NCBI GenBank assembly: GCA_025163595.1
Contig: CP104103.1
Span: 62,001 to 126,000 of the forward strand
Length of the DNA: 64,000 nucleotides
Reading direction: 5' to 3'
Source of the DNA: Phaeobacter sp. G2
Lineage (GTDB): Bacteria; Pseudomonadota; Alphaproteobacteria; Rhodobacterales; Rhodobacteraceae
A model generated the notes under the pieces. It did no database searches and was not told the origin of the DNA. It was given only the letters and a program-made list of their open reading frames with translations. Shown piece after piece: positions 18,601-27,264 of the stretch (within the stretch, counting starts at the first letter, position 1; each line of letters begins with the position of its first letter). The position numbers and the translations under genes were made by a program.

Positions 18601-21320
18601 TGGCAAAACTCAATGAAGCGCAACAGGCGGTGCCCGGTGCCCGCCAAAAACTGGCGCTCTATATCGAGTCCAAACCGCTCAAGACCCAGCTGGCGGATGC
18701 GGAACGCCGTCTGATCCGCAGTCGCGACAAATCGCTGACCTATACCAATCCGATTGCGGCCAAACAGAGCCTGCAGCTCGAACTGGACCGGATCACCGGT
18801 TATGGTACCAGCTTTGATACGGATTGGGCGGCGGGCAAATATCGCGCCAGCGTTGCCAAGCTGAAGGCGGATGTCAAACGGGCCAAGGCCTATGAGGCCA
18901 CCCGCGCCGATCATGTGGAAACCATTCGCCGACGGCAGAAGTGGATTCTGGATCGCGAGGCGTTGATTGCGGGAGATCCGTTGCTGGCGGCTGAGCGCAA
19001 ACAGGTGGATGAGGCCAAGGTGGCGATTGCCGGATTGTTGGAGCAGCGCGCCCATGCCCCGGCGCATAAGATTTCCGCCAGCACCTATCATGTCATCAAA
19101 CGGGGGCAGGAGATGCTCACGGCCCGCACCGCCTATGAGCTCAAACGCGTCGCGGCTGAGGCCAAGGTGCAAGAGGCCGAAGCCGAACTCGCCAAGGTCA
19201 CGGCCAAGGGAGAGCTTGCAGCTCAGGTGGCGGCCCTCCGCAGCCGCTATGCGGCCGGACATGCTGAAACAGCGGTGGACAAGCGCCGCTTTGACTTTGC
19301 CGAGGCCGAGATGGATGCGCTGACCACCACCGCGTGCCAGCCGGTGATTGATGCGGCCAAGGCGATGCAGCTGTTTGAAGACAGCTGCAAGGCGGTGGCC
19401 GTCAAAGTGCAGGAGGTCAAGGACCATACCCAGGCCAAATACATCGCGCCGCTGATTGCCCGGCTGGAGGGGAAATATGCCAATATGATGGAGCTGGCGG
19501 CTGCCGGTCATCTCAGCCAGGCCAAGGCGCTGCTGGCGGCGCTGCCGCAGGATTGTGCTGATGCGCTGGTGGCGGCACAGAACAACGCCGCCCTGGCCGG
19601 GATTGGCGATGATCTTGCAAGCATAGGGGGTGATGACACCGCCGCCATCACCGCCGCGATCGAGAAGCTGCGCGCGGTCTTTGATGCGCTGAAATGGGAA
19701 AGCGAGGCAGAATATGCCAAGACCCTTGAGACCGCAGAGCGTCAGGTCGACGCCATCGAAGAACAGCTGAAAACAGAGCCTAAAGCAGCAAAAACAGCCC
19801 TGCCGGAGGCACTCAAGGCCTGTGAGGCCTTGCAGGAGGAAATCAGCCATCACAAGCAGTTGGACGCGCTGGCGACGCGGGTCCTTTCCCGCATCACCGA
19901 CAAGACGGCGCCCTTTGTCAAATATAGCATCATCCAAGAGGACGTGGATGGGCTCAAGGCCGAGGTCACCGCTGCCCTGAAGGGGGCGCAGGCAGGCGGC
20001 GATTTGACCACGGCGAGCGCCGCCATCGAGGCGGTGATGGACAAGCACCATGCTTTGATGCGCCTGGCAGCACGCCATGATCAGCTGATTAAGGATTGCG
20101 ACGGGTTGGAAACCCAGCACCAGGCCTTGATGGGCAGTGAGTATCGCTATGCCATTCGCGAAGATCTGGAACAGCTCGACGGGGGGATTTCCCAGGCGCG
20201 CGAGGCGGCGGCCAAACGCGACCATGACGCAGCCGAGGCGCATCTGAAAACTGCGCAGGCCCGGGCGGTGGATGCCACGGCCAAGGACAAGATGGCGGGC
20301 AATGAGGCGCCGGAGCCTGAGAATATCAAAGCAATCCTGGAGCGCCCTGGTGGCGACAAACAGCTTGATGAGATGATTAAGGGGCTGGATGCCTCAGTTC
20401 AGCGCAAAGTCCTGCGGGTGGCTTTTGAGGCGAAATATGGCTGCAAGCTCAATATCTACACCGATGCCAGCGGCAAGCCCTCCGACCGCCATGCGGCGGG
20501 CAATATCCAGGCGGATGGCGCCAAGAAGGGGCCCAATATTCGCCGCCTATACGAGGTGATGTCCGTGCTGCCAGCCAAGGACACCCGCGACAATGACTCG
20601 ATGAAAATCTTTGGCTACGAAGATGTAAAAACGCAGGAGGGGTCGGTTTATTCTGGGGGCGTCAAAGAGGTGGTGATGCGCGAGGGCAATGCCAATCTCA
20701 GCTCTGTCTATGGTTTTGGCCGCCCGCATGAGGTGGGTGAAGTGGATGACAATTGCAAACCGGCGGATCAGGAGCAGGTGGATTTCTTCTCCTGGAACAC
20801 CCTGCACGAGGCGGGCCATGCGGTGGATGATCAGCGCAGCTTTATGACCGGGGTGGCAGGCAACGCTGCCTATGGCGGTTGGCAGGAGCACGGCAAGAAT
20901 ATCAAACCCGTGGCCGATGCCATTGCGGATCACTATGATTATGACACCAACTATGTGGCGCAATATATCAGCGGTATTGCTGATCCAGCCGAACCGGAAT
21001 GCCCGGCGGATGTGGATCCGGAAACCTGGGCGCGGCGGCGCAGCAAATGCCGGGCGTATGTGGATATGGCGCGGGCGGGCAATGATCCCTGGCAAAGCGC
21101 CGCCATCGCCGCCAAGCTCAATATCGCCGGCCGGGTCTATCACGAGAGCTACAAGAGCGGCACCTGGAATAGCTATGCCTATGCCGCCCGCAAACAGGCC
21201 ATTACCGGCTATCAGTTCCGCGCGCCGGGGGAGTGGTTCTCGGAGCTCTATGCCGCCTATCACAGCAAGAAATTGAAAGATCAGCACCCGGCCGTCGATT
21301 GGCTGAAGAAGCTGGTATAA
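15636..21320 (+). CDS. giant helical-repeat protein with C-terminal HEXXH (gluzincin/ATLF-like) domain
   Basis: The GTG at 15636 (MPLDVETVKELKQKIKLARN) sits six bases after ggggga; the ATG at 15630 abuts that site, so it is less likely. The product has 1894 residues. Residues 1-115 form a small conserved-looking domain; 120-400 are Ala/Glu/Pro-rich linkers with helical repeats. To ~1600, helical hairpins recur around a G/R-D-Y/F-x-A-A-x-x-x-L signature (GDFTAALKSV, EDYEAAVRLM, RDYKSALDSV, GKYRASVAKL, RDHDAAEAHL). No signal peptide or TM is seen. The last ~280 residues hold NTLHEAGHAVDDQRSF (His1724, Glu1725, His1728) and APGEWFSELYAAYHSKKLKD about 140 residues later. The late Glu could be the third zinc ligand, as in gluzincins of the anthrax lethal factor type. 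A CpXC gene follows 13 bp later. Function unknown; an effector or toxin-like protease is inferred. Confidence 0.85.
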   Translation: MPLDVETVKELKQKIKLARNKELSFALALGKKPEDCALIMHKERGGDKLLLQVKKIDGVQPQKSCFGTLTVDGQLVKLACRSDPPAGLVKNFRIFFRSNGIQMKLAVMAPGDTEFQQEPEETEAVPQSQAQAEPQAEALAEPAPAVPAEPGGTGQAEAAATQELAALKARLARCRDAIAPLSGPVQAKLVEGLKRAVGLLSKGESSKVAALLTQLEKALEQVAKAQAAKEEAAKDETGPQDLGAEEHSAPGETEAAEPETATEDPAAGRWQQAFSKLEPHVTRVLAETHGEIAKIQALWDYGKGKAATGDFTAALKSVGPLSTLLAQAAEAAKAARAADLPPPDEVATEPAPTEVQPLAQSGPKPPEQVEQRASGPKKESETPDKPDVEDPAKKQALAKIETARGEMTRVQGLIASFGAPAPGPWATAMQRAAALLGIAPEKKVAELEQAAADATRLMVALEPQVKELSEDKKTWAQTYPLFTARLVPIKAHAMKSIDPVKTKLEAMEAEITAAQAEAAKFDFKKASGGIVSFLSRGDALEAQADDLAHYRQIQADRLSLVTPRRTKASTRAPIQASIDELGDTYDEGVTKAGAEDYEAAVRLMNKIPALADQVDLLLKRERSTTWLLGKVNTALTTLNALPANVKAVLQAGIDRCQAAYDACQPGVEPDVIKAAEKLTLARRECNDLEARGKKAKGYVDQRAVFDARLNDFKAHAGKAGIDDVIAGMEAASASAASDAILRKFDSATRILAADQGNWPAHKTRADDYLAYKTKRDALEARLAALRKLPEAAAATAELAICDGHLRAAGTHGATRDYKSALDSVIVGDAAADVAKNLIEMRAELAKLKKDDVLAAVDKDVVAAFKTYGDLEKYVEGKDGGTFASLRAAAAAEAQKGRDASMGASPDLGKVRDHLAAAIKALENVLNQVACKGSFTSLRTTVAPIVETELPTANTANDTCLATEVHALTQLLTAADDAVKAPGLDFSTGLAKLNEAQQAVPGARQKLALYIESKPLKTQLADAERRLIRSRDKSLTYTNPIAAKQSLQLELDRITGYGTSFDTDWAAGKYRASVAKLKADVKRAKAYEATRADHVETIRRRQKWILDREALIAGDPLLAAERKQVDEAKVAIAGLLEQRAHAPAHKISASTYHVIKRGQEMLTARTAYELKRVAAEAKVQEAEAELAKVTAKGELAAQVAALRSRYAAGHAETAVDKRRFDFAEAEMDALTTTACQPVIDAAKAMQLFEDSCKAVAVKVQEVKDHTQAKYIAPLIARLEGKYANMMELAAAGHLSQAKALLAALPQDCADALVAAQNNAALAGIGDDLASIGGDDTAAITAAIEKLRAVFDALKWESEAEYAKTLETAERQVDAIEEQLKTEPKAAKTALPEALKACEALQEEISHHKQLDALATRVLSRITDKTAPFVKYSIIQEDVDGLKAEVTAALKGAQAGGDLTTASAAIEAVMDKHHALMRLAARHDQLIKDCDGLETQHQALMGSEYRYAIREDLEQLDGGISQAREAAAKRDHDAAEAHLKTAQARAVDATAKDKMAGNEAPEPENIKAILERPGGDKQLDEMIKGLDASVQRKVLRVAFEAKYGCKLNIYTDASGKPSDRHAAGNIQADGAKKGPNIRRLYEVMSVLPAKDTRDNDSMKIFGYEDVKTQEGSVYSGGVKEVVMREGNANLSSVYGFGRPHEVGEVDDNCKPADQEQVDFFSWNTLHEAGHAVDDQRSFMTGVAGNAAYGGWQEHGKNIKPVADAIADHYDYDTNYVAQYISGIADPAEPECPADVDPETWARRRSKCRAYVDMARAGNDPWQSAAIAAKLNIAGRVYHESYKSGTWNSYAYAARKQAITGYQFRAPGEWFSELYAAYHSKKLKDQHPAVDWLKKLV

Positions 21321-21333
21321 GGGGGACTAACCG

Positions 21334-22032
21334 ATGTCACTATTTGTTCAGATGAATCTGACCTGTCCTGAATGCGCAGAGGTTTTTACCTATGAGGCGG
21401 TGGGCAGCGTCAATGCTGACCGCCGCTCTGATCTGCGCGATGAGATCCTCGAGGGCAGCTTTCAGACCGTAAGCTGTAGCGCCTGCGCCCATGCATTCCG
21501 CCTGGAGCCGGATTTCAACTATCTTGATGTGGGGCGGGGTCAGTGGATTGCCGCCCTGCCCGCCCGGAATTTGCGCGACCATCTGGAGATCGCAGCGGAC
21601 AAACAGGCGGTGTTTGACCTGAGCTATGGGTCCCAGGCGCCGGCGGCGGCGCAAAGCGTTGGCCAGGGGCTGCAGCAGCGGCTGGTCTTTGGCTGGCCTG
21701 CCCTGCGTGAAAAACTGGTGCTGCAGGAGATTGGCTTTGATGATGTGCTCTGGGAGGTGGCGAAGCTGGATCTGCTGCGCAGCCTGCCGGAGGCGCCGCT
21801 GGCCGAGGGGGTGGACCTGCGTCTGCTGGGGCTGCAGCAGGATATGCTGGATCTGGCCTGGATCCGCGCGGACAGCGAGGAACATCTGAATGGCTTTCAG
21901 GTCTCGCGCGCGCTTTATGATGACATTGTCGCCGCGCCGGCCCCCTGGGCTGCGGTGCAGGCCTTGTTGGGGGCCAGCATGTTTGTCGACATCCAGAAGC
22001 TGTTTATGGGAGAAGGCGAGGACGCCGCCTGA
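21334..22032 (+). CDS. CpXC-domain protein, partner of the giant HEXXH protein
   Basis: A 232-residue soluble protein with a strong ribosome binding site (aaggggg), 13 bp after the giant gene, so translation is probably coupled. The N-terminal ~115 residues carry two zinc-knuckle pairs, CPEC (near residue 11) and CSAC (near 50), the pattern of the CpXC family (PF14353), which has no known function. The rest is helical and unrecognised. No signal peptide. Possible jobs are immunity protein, adaptor or regulator for the large partner; only the gene order supports this. The stop is 38 bp from the stop of the convergent GGDEF/EAL gene. Confidence 0.85.
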   Translation: MSLFVQMNLTCPECAEVFTYEAVGSVNADRRSDLRDEILEGSFQTVSCSACAHAFRLEPDFNYLDVGRGQWIAALPARNLRDHLEIAADKQAVFDLSYGSQAPAAAQSVGQGLQQRLVFGWPALREKLVLQEIGFDDVLWEVAKLDLLRSLPEAPLAEGVDLRLLGLQQDMLDLAWIRADSEEHLNGFQVSRALYDDIVAAPAPWAAVQALLGASMFVDIQKLFMGEGEDAA

Positions 22033-22070
22033 CAGGTCACCGGAGGCTGCCGGTTACCCATCCTGGGGTG

Positions 22071-24437
22071 TTACCCCTGGATCGTCATATGCAGCCCCTG
22101 GCCCGGGAACAGCCGTTGGGTGGCGGCGCGCTCGGCCAGAGGCGGGCCGTCAAAATAACCCTGCAGATAGTCGACGCCGCAGGCCTTCAGCAGCTGGCGG
22201 TGTTCGTCGGTTTCGGCACCCTCACCGGTGACCCGCATGCCCAGGGCATGGCCCAATTCGGCAATGGCACCAACAATGGCGCGGGTTTCCTCGGATTCCG
22301 GCAGTTTAGAGACAAAAGCCGCATCCACCTTGATCTTGTCGACCGGGAATTTCTGCAGATAGCTGAGCGAGGAATAGCCCATGCCAAAATCATCCAGCGC
22401 CACGGTGATGCCCAGTTCTTGCAGCGCCTGGATCTCGCGCAGGGCGGATTGGCCGCTGGCCAGCACCACGGTTTCGGTGATCTCGGCCTCGATCGCCTCG
22501 GCAGGGCAGTTGGTCTCAAACAGGCAGTCATTGACAAATTCATCCACCTGGGCGCCGAACAATTTTGGCGACAGGTTGACCGCAACCCGCCCCTGGAAGC
22601 CGGCATCATGCCAGCGCGCGGCGGCCAGAAAGGCCTGGGTCATCATCTGATAGGTGAGCTCGCGGATCAGCCCGCAGTCTTCGGCGATGGGAATGAATTC
22701 GGCCGGGGAAATTGTGCCCAGCTGGCGGTGGTGCCAGCGCGCCAGGGTTTCAAAGCCGATGACCTCGCCGGTCTGCAGATCGGTCTGGACCTGAAACACC
22801 GGTCGCAGATCCCCCTGGGCCAGGGCCTGGCGCAGCTCGCTTTCCAGCAGGCTTTTGCGTTTGATTTCGGTTTCCAGATCCTCGTGGAACACCTCGACCA
22901 TGCCGCGGCCACCCCGCTTGGCCTCATAGAGCGCCAGATCCGCCCGGCGGATGCCTTCCGAGGGCTCGGACAGCGGCCCCGACAGGGTGGCGATGCCTGC
23001 GGACATGCCGGTATGCAGCACCTGGCCGCTGACCTCCTGGGGCTGGGCCATCTCTGCCACCAGGCGGTTGGCGATATTGGTCATCCGGGTCAGGCTGTCG
23101 GCGCCCTTGACCAGAATGGAAAATTCGTCGCCCCCCAGCCGGGACGCCATCACATAGGTATTGGCGCAGGATTCAAACCGATGCGCCACCACCCGCAACA
23201 GCGCATCCCCCGCCGGATGGCCGAGGGTATCGTTGATCTGTTTGAAATGATCGAGATCCGCCAGCAGGATCGAGACCTCCTCGCCCTGCTGCAGCCAGGT
23301 TGCCAGGGTCTGCTCCATCAACCGCCGATTGGGCAGCCCGGTGAGACTGTCATGTTCGGCCAGGAACCGGACGCGCTCGGCCTGGCGGGCCTGATCCGAA
23401 TGATCCGAGGCCAGCAGCATCGCGCCCAGATACAGCCCGTGCTCGTCGCGGATGGGGCCGCCGCGCACCAAAAGATTGAGCACATGCCCCGACAGGTTAT
23501 GGGTGGTGGTGGCCTCAAAGGCAAAGCTCTCGTTGTTCTTGATATGGGTGGTGGCCTGCTCGGCCAGCTCTGGCGGCAACCAGGATTTCAGGTTCAGCTG
23601 CCGCCCCACCTGGGCATCGCCAAAGAACAGCTCGCCATTGGGGTTACACAGCACCACCTCGCCGGTTTCATCGGCCAGAAGCACCCCGTCACGGGTGGAT
23701 TGCAGCGCCCGGCGAATGCGCTTGTGCTCGCGGCGCACGCTTTCGTCATCCTGGGCGCGCAGCTCGGCGATCTCATGTGTTTTTTCGTGCAGCTGGTGCA
23801 GCGCCTGGGCCATCAGGCCTATTTCATCGCGGCGCTCCAGTCCGGGGACGGTGCCATCAAAAGTATCATTGCGCATGGCTGACAGCGTCTTGATGATCGC
23901 CGCCACCGGCCGCGACAGGCGCGACAGGGCCAGGAAGATGACAATGGTAATGATCACCAGCACGAAGCTGGAAAGCGCCAGGTGGCTGAGAATGGCGTTG
24001 CGCAGGGGCTCGGCGATGACCGAGGTGGGGAGGATGATTTCCAGATGTCCCAGATCCCGCGGCTGACCGGAACCGGTATAGACAATCTTCTGACTGGCGC
24101 GCAGGTCATCGGCTGCGGGACTATAGGCCGGGTTTGTCTGGGCAAAAATCTGGGTGCCGCTGGTGTCAAAAATCTGCATCTGCGCCACCCGATCTTCGCG
24201 CAGGATAATCTCGACCAGATTTTGGATCTGGGCCGGATCCTCATACTGCATTGGCTGTGCCAGGGCCGCAGCGGCAAACCGCAGCACCAGATCGCGCTCT
24301 TTCTCCAGGGCACTCATAAAGACGTCCCTGTGATCCAGAATCTCATGGGCAATGCTGAAACATTGAATCAGGAAAACCGGGACCAGCATGCTGAGCAACA
24401 GGCGGGTGCGGAAAGATGTATTGGCAAAAAAATTCAT
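22071..24437 (-). CDS. membrane-bound GGDEF/EAL cyclic-di-GMP enzyme with HAMP and PAS
   Basis: The start is set at the ATG at 24437 (MNFFANTSFRTRLLLSMLVP), giving 788 residues with TM1 at 11-27. A ~140-residue periplasmic sensor follows, then TM2 (LSSFVLVIITIVIFLALS), HAMP (RPVAAIIKTLSAMRND), a PAS domain (STRDGVLLADETGEVVLCNP) and a full GGDEF domain (RLGGDEFSILVKG, residues 435-439). The EAL domain reads GFETLARW (Glu563, Ala to Thr), with other key motifs kept: NLSPKLF, EITET, DDFGMGYSSLSYLQKF, GEGAET. Both cyclase and phosphodiesterase active sites look largely intact, so the direction is undecided. It could link an outside signal to biofilm matrix made by the polysaccharide genes nearby. 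Ribosome binding site weak. Confidence 0.93.
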   Translation of the reverse strand: MNFFANTSFRTRLLLSMLVPVFLIQCFSIAHEILDHRDVFMSALEKERDLVLRFAAAALAQPMQYEDPAQIQNLVEIILREDRVAQMQIFDTSGTQIFAQTNPAYSPAADDLRASQKIVYTGSGQPRDLGHLEIILPTSVIAEPLRNAILSHLALSSFVLVIITIVIFLALSRLSRPVAAIIKTLSAMRNDTFDGTVPGLERRDEIGLMAQALHQLHEKTHEIAELRAQDDESVRREHKRIRRALQSTRDGVLLADETGEVVLCNPNGELFFGDAQVGRQLNLKSWLPPELAEQATTHIKNNESFAFEATTTHNLSGHVLNLLVRGGPIRDEHGLYLGAMLLASDHSDQARQAERVRFLAEHDSLTGLPNRRLMEQTLATWLQQGEEVSILLADLDHFKQINDTLGHPAGDALLRVVAHRFESCANTYVMASRLGGDEFSILVKGADSLTRMTNIANRLVAEMAQPQEVSGQVLHTGMSAGIATLSGPLSEPSEGIRRADLALYEAKRGGRGMVEVFHEDLETEIKRKSLLESELRQALAQGDLRPVFQVQTDLQTGEVIGFETLARWHHRQLGTISPAEFIPIAEDCGLIRELTYQMMTQAFLAAARWHDAGFQGRVAVNLSPKLFGAQVDEFVNDCLFETNCPAEAIEAEITETVVLASGQSALREIQALQELGITVALDDFGMGYSSLSYLQKFPVDKIKVDAAFVSKLPESEETRAIVGAIAELGHALGMRVTGEGAETDEHRQLLKACGVDYLQGYFDGPPLAERAATQRLFPGQGLHMTIQG

Positions 24438-24895
24438 TTCTTTGCGGAGCCCTGTCCCTGGTTTGACCTGGTCCCTGTGGGTGGCCTGGCCTTTGTGCGT
24501 GGCACTACTTCCCCCCGTCGGCGAACCAGTGAGGGCAGCAGTCAGAAAGCGAATACCCCACATGGAAGGGGGCTTTGGTGTGATAATCTGCAGGCGGAGT
24601 GTGACAACAGATCGTTAAATGAGCGTATGGAAGGGGGGAGAAACGCGCCTCTTGGGGGGATGGTTTAGCGTTTGAAAATGTAAAAATTGACATAAAGGAT
24701 CAGGCATAAACCCCTGCTCTGGGCTCTACAGTGCAGCCCCGGAGCCGGCAGCGGCGCCCCAGTCTGTGCCCCAGTCTGTGCGCCAGTTTGCAGCCCAGTC
24801 TGCGGCCCAGTCTGCGGCCTCTGCCGGGCAAAGCTGGGCCTGGGTCATTGGCTGCAGCCAGAGATCCCCAGAGATGACTATACATGGGCGCATGA
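24438..24895. other. divergent intergenic region with five 12-bp repeats
   Basis: Between the GGDEF/EAL gene and the helicase. An AT-richer stretch is at 24660-24710. At 24756-24815 five imperfect 12-bp units are found (consensus g-g/c-c-c-c-a-g-t-c-t-g-c/t). No RNA gene is recognised. Cold-responsive helicase genes often have a long leader, but no specific structure can be shown here. Confidence 0.4.
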
Positions 24896-27091
24896 ATGGC
24901 CTATACGCGGCCAATTGCTGCCGGGGCCTTGGCCTTTCGAGCGGCAGACCTGGTTTGGCCTCCCGCCCCAATAGAAAAGCAGATCATCTTGAAACAGACA
25001 TTAGCTCTGGCGCTTGAGCGCCGTGGATATTCCTCTTTGACCCCTGTACAGGAGGCGGTCTCTGATCCTGCCCTTGCCGGGGTCGACCTTCTGGTTTCGG
25101 CGCAGACCGGGTCGGGTAAGACCGTCGGGTTTGGCCTGGCCATTGCCGATACAATTCTGGGCGCAGAGGATAAATTTTCTCCCGCCGCGACGCCACTGGC
25201 GCTGGTGATTGCCCCAACCCGCGAGTTGGCGATGCAGGTCAAGCGGGAACTGGCCTGGCTGTATGGTGAGGCCGGCGCGGTGATGGCCTCCTGTGTGGGC
25301 GGCATGGATATGCGCGATGAGCGTCGTGCGCTGGACCGCGGTGCCCATATCGTGGTGGCGACGCCCGGGCGTCTGCGCGACCATATCATGCGCGGTTCCA
25401 TTGACCTGTCCGATCTGCGCGCCGTGGTGCTGGACGAAGCCGATGAGATGCTGGATCTGGGCTTTCGCGAAGATCTGGAATTCATTCTGGGCGAAAGCCC
25501 CGATGAGCGTCAGACATTGCTGTTCTCGGCCACCGTGCCGCCAGCCATTGCCGGTCTGGCCAAAAGCTATCAGCGCGATGCCCAGCGGATCTCGACCGTG
25601 GCAGAGAAAAGCCAGCACAGCGATATCGAATATCAGGCGATGTCTGTCGCCGCGCGCGATGATGAAAACGCTATTATCAATGTGTTGCGCTATTTTGAAT
25701 CGCCCAATGCCATTGTGTTCTGCAACACCCGCGCCATGGTCAACCGGCTGCTGAGCCGGCTGTCCAACCGTGGCTTTTCGGTGGTGGCCCTGTCCGGTGA
25801 GCTGTCCCAGGCCGAGCGGAGCCATGCGCTGCAGGCGATGCGCGATGGCCGTGCCCGGGTCTGCGTGGCGACGGATGTGGCGGCGCGCGGTATTGACCTG
25901 CCGAACCTGGATCTGGTGGTACACGCCGAGCTGCCCAACAGCCACGAAACCCTGTTGCACCGTTCTGGCCGGACCGGCCGGGCGGGACGCAAGGGCGTCA
26001 GCGCCCTGGTGGTGCCGCCCAAATCCACCCGCAAGGCCGAGCGCCTGCTGAAGATGGCCAAGCTCACCGCCACCTGGGACACTGCGCCCTCGGCGGAGAT
26101 GATCAAGGAACGGGACGGCGAGCGCATGCTGGCAGATCCCGCCTGGAGCGAGGCACCGGCGGCGAGTGAAGAACCCATGGTGGCCAAGCTGGCCGAAGAG
26201 TTTTCACCGCAGCAGTTGGCCGCGGCCTATCTGCGGCTGTGGAATGCCGGTCGCTCGGCACCAGAAGAGCTGTCGGCGGCCAATGCCAAGCCCGAACCGC
26301 GGGCGCCCTTTGGCCCCAGTACCTGGTTCTCGCTGGACACCGGCCGCGACAAGGGCGCCGATCCGCGCCGCCTGCTGCCAATGCTGTGCCGCGCTGGGGA
26401 CATCACCAAAAGCGATATCGGTGCGATTCGGATCCAGCAAGACGAAAGCTTTGCCGAGATCCGTGAGGCCCAGGTCGCGGGCTTTCTGAAATCCATGGGG
26501 TCCGAGATGGTGCTGGATGACGGCACCAAGGTGACCCAGCTGGCCAGTCCGCCCAATCTGCCTGCCGGCCGTCCTGGGGGGCGTCCCTCTGGCCCCGGTA
26601 AATCTGGTCCCGGTAAATCCGGTGGCTACCAAGGCAAGCGCGAGGGCGGCCCCCGCGAGGGTGGCTACAAGGACAAGAAACCCTATGGCGGTGACAAGGG
26701 CGGCGACAAGCCGCGCGGTGAGCGTTCTGGGGGCGATCGGTTTGAGCGTCCCGAACGTAAAGAACGGTCGGAACGGCCGCGGCACAAGGCGGCAGCCCCG
26801 CGTGAACCCAATGCGGTGGTGAGCGAAGTCAGCCCGCGCAGCAAGCCCGCTGCAAAACCGGCAGCCAAACCGGCGGCAAAGGCAGAGAGCAAGCCGAGCT
26901 ATCGCGCGGGCGCGGGCGATCCCGGCAAGAGCTGGCGCAAAGAGGGCGGCAAACCTGGCGCAAAACGCAGTGATCCCAAAGGCCCGCCGCCGCCCAAAGG
27001 CAAGGCCAGCAGCAAAAAGAACCGCGCCCGCACGGCAGAAGCCAAAGCCGCCAAGGGCGGCGGCGCCAAACCCCGGCGCCCCAAAGCGTAA
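24896..27091 (+). CDS. DEAD-box RNA helicase with DbpA-type C-terminal domain and basic tail
   Basis: The open frame has 731 residues. All helicase motifs are present: GYSSLTPVQ (Q motif), AQTGSGKT (69-76), PTRELAMQV, TPGRLRDH, DEAD (180-183), SAT, ATDVAARGIDLP and HRSGRTGRAGRKG. Residues ~470-545 look like the DbpA RNA-binding domain (DPRRLLPMLCRAGDITKSDI). The last ~190 residues are Lys/Arg/Gly/Pro-rich and disordered. The role is ATP-driven RNA remodelling in ribosome assembly or cold growth. The start is unsure: family similarity begins near residue 32 (TTG at 24989), and no good ribosome binding site precedes the ATG at 24896. A clear terminator follows. Confidence 0.93.
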   Translation: MAYTRPIAAGALAFRAADLVWPPAPIEKQIILKQTLALALERRGYSSLTPVQEAVSDPALAGVDLLVSAQTGSGKTVGFGLAIADTILGAEDKFSPAATPLALVIAPTRELAMQVKRELAWLYGEAGAVMASCVGGMDMRDERRALDRGAHIVVATPGRLRDHIMRGSIDLSDLRAVVLDEADEMLDLGFREDLEFILGESPDERQTLLFSATVPPAIAGLAKSYQRDAQRISTVAEKSQHSDIEYQAMSVAARDDENAIINVLRYFESPNAIVFCNTRAMVNRLLSRLSNRGFSVVALSGELSQAERSHALQAMRDGRARVCVATDVAARGIDLPNLDLVVHAELPNSHETLLHRSGRTGRAGRKGVSALVVPPKSTRKAERLLKMAKLTATWDTAPSAEMIKERDGERMLADPAWSEAPAASEEPMVAKLAEEFSPQQLAAAYLRLWNAGRSAPEELSAANAKPEPRAPFGPSTWFSLDTGRDKGADPRRLLPMLCRAGDITKSDIGAIRIQQDESFAEIREAQVAGFLKSMGSEMVLDDGTKVTQLASPPNLPAGRPGGRPSGPGKSGPGKSGGYQGKREGGPREGGYKDKKPYGGDKGGDKPRGERSGGDRFERPERKERSERPRHKAAAPREPNAVVSEVSPRSKPAAKPAAKPAAKAESKPSYRAGAGDPGKSWRKEGGKPGAKRSDPKGPPPPKGKASSKKNRARTAEAKAAKGGGAKPRRPKA

Positions 27092-27115
27092 GGGCAATGG
27101 TCTGTTATAAATAGA

Positions 27116-27151
27116 AAAACGCCGCTGAGGAGCTCTCCTTAGCGGCGTTTT
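27116..27151 (+). terminator. rho-independent terminator of the helicase gene
   Basis: The arms aaaacgccgctgagga (27116-27131) and tccttagcggcgtttt (27136-27151) pair over 16 bp with one G-T wobble and a 4-base loop, and end in a T tract. It is 24 bp after the helicase stop. Confidence 0.92.
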
Positions 27152-27173
27152 CCGTTTTGGATCTTCCTAAAAA

Positions 27174-27232
27174 TGGGGCGCTGCCCCCGGCCCTTTTGGG
27201 CCTCCCCCGAGGTATTTTGGCTAAGATGAAAT
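27174..27232. repeat. Rhodobacteraceae-type GC-rich intergenic repeat
   Basis: The stretch ggggcgctgcccccggccct continues into ttttgggcctcccccgaggt and ends attttggctaagatgaaa. Imperfect palindromes of this form recur between genes in many Roseobacter-group genomes (recalled, not searched). It lies between the helicase terminator and the end of glmM. Confidence 0.5.
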
Positions 27233-27264
27233 CCGGCAGCTGCGGCCCTGATGCACCCCTGGGG

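Noticed and set aside
18480..20243. 587-codon open frame on the minus strand inside the giant gene
   Set aside because: High G+C at third positions keeps antisense frames open. No recognisable domains and no ribosome binding site; the plus strand has a consistent 1894-residue protein.
22068..23882. 604-codon plus-strand frame opposite the GGDEF/EAL gene
   Set aside because: Overlaps an unambiguous GGDEF/EAL coding region on the other strand and shows no domain.
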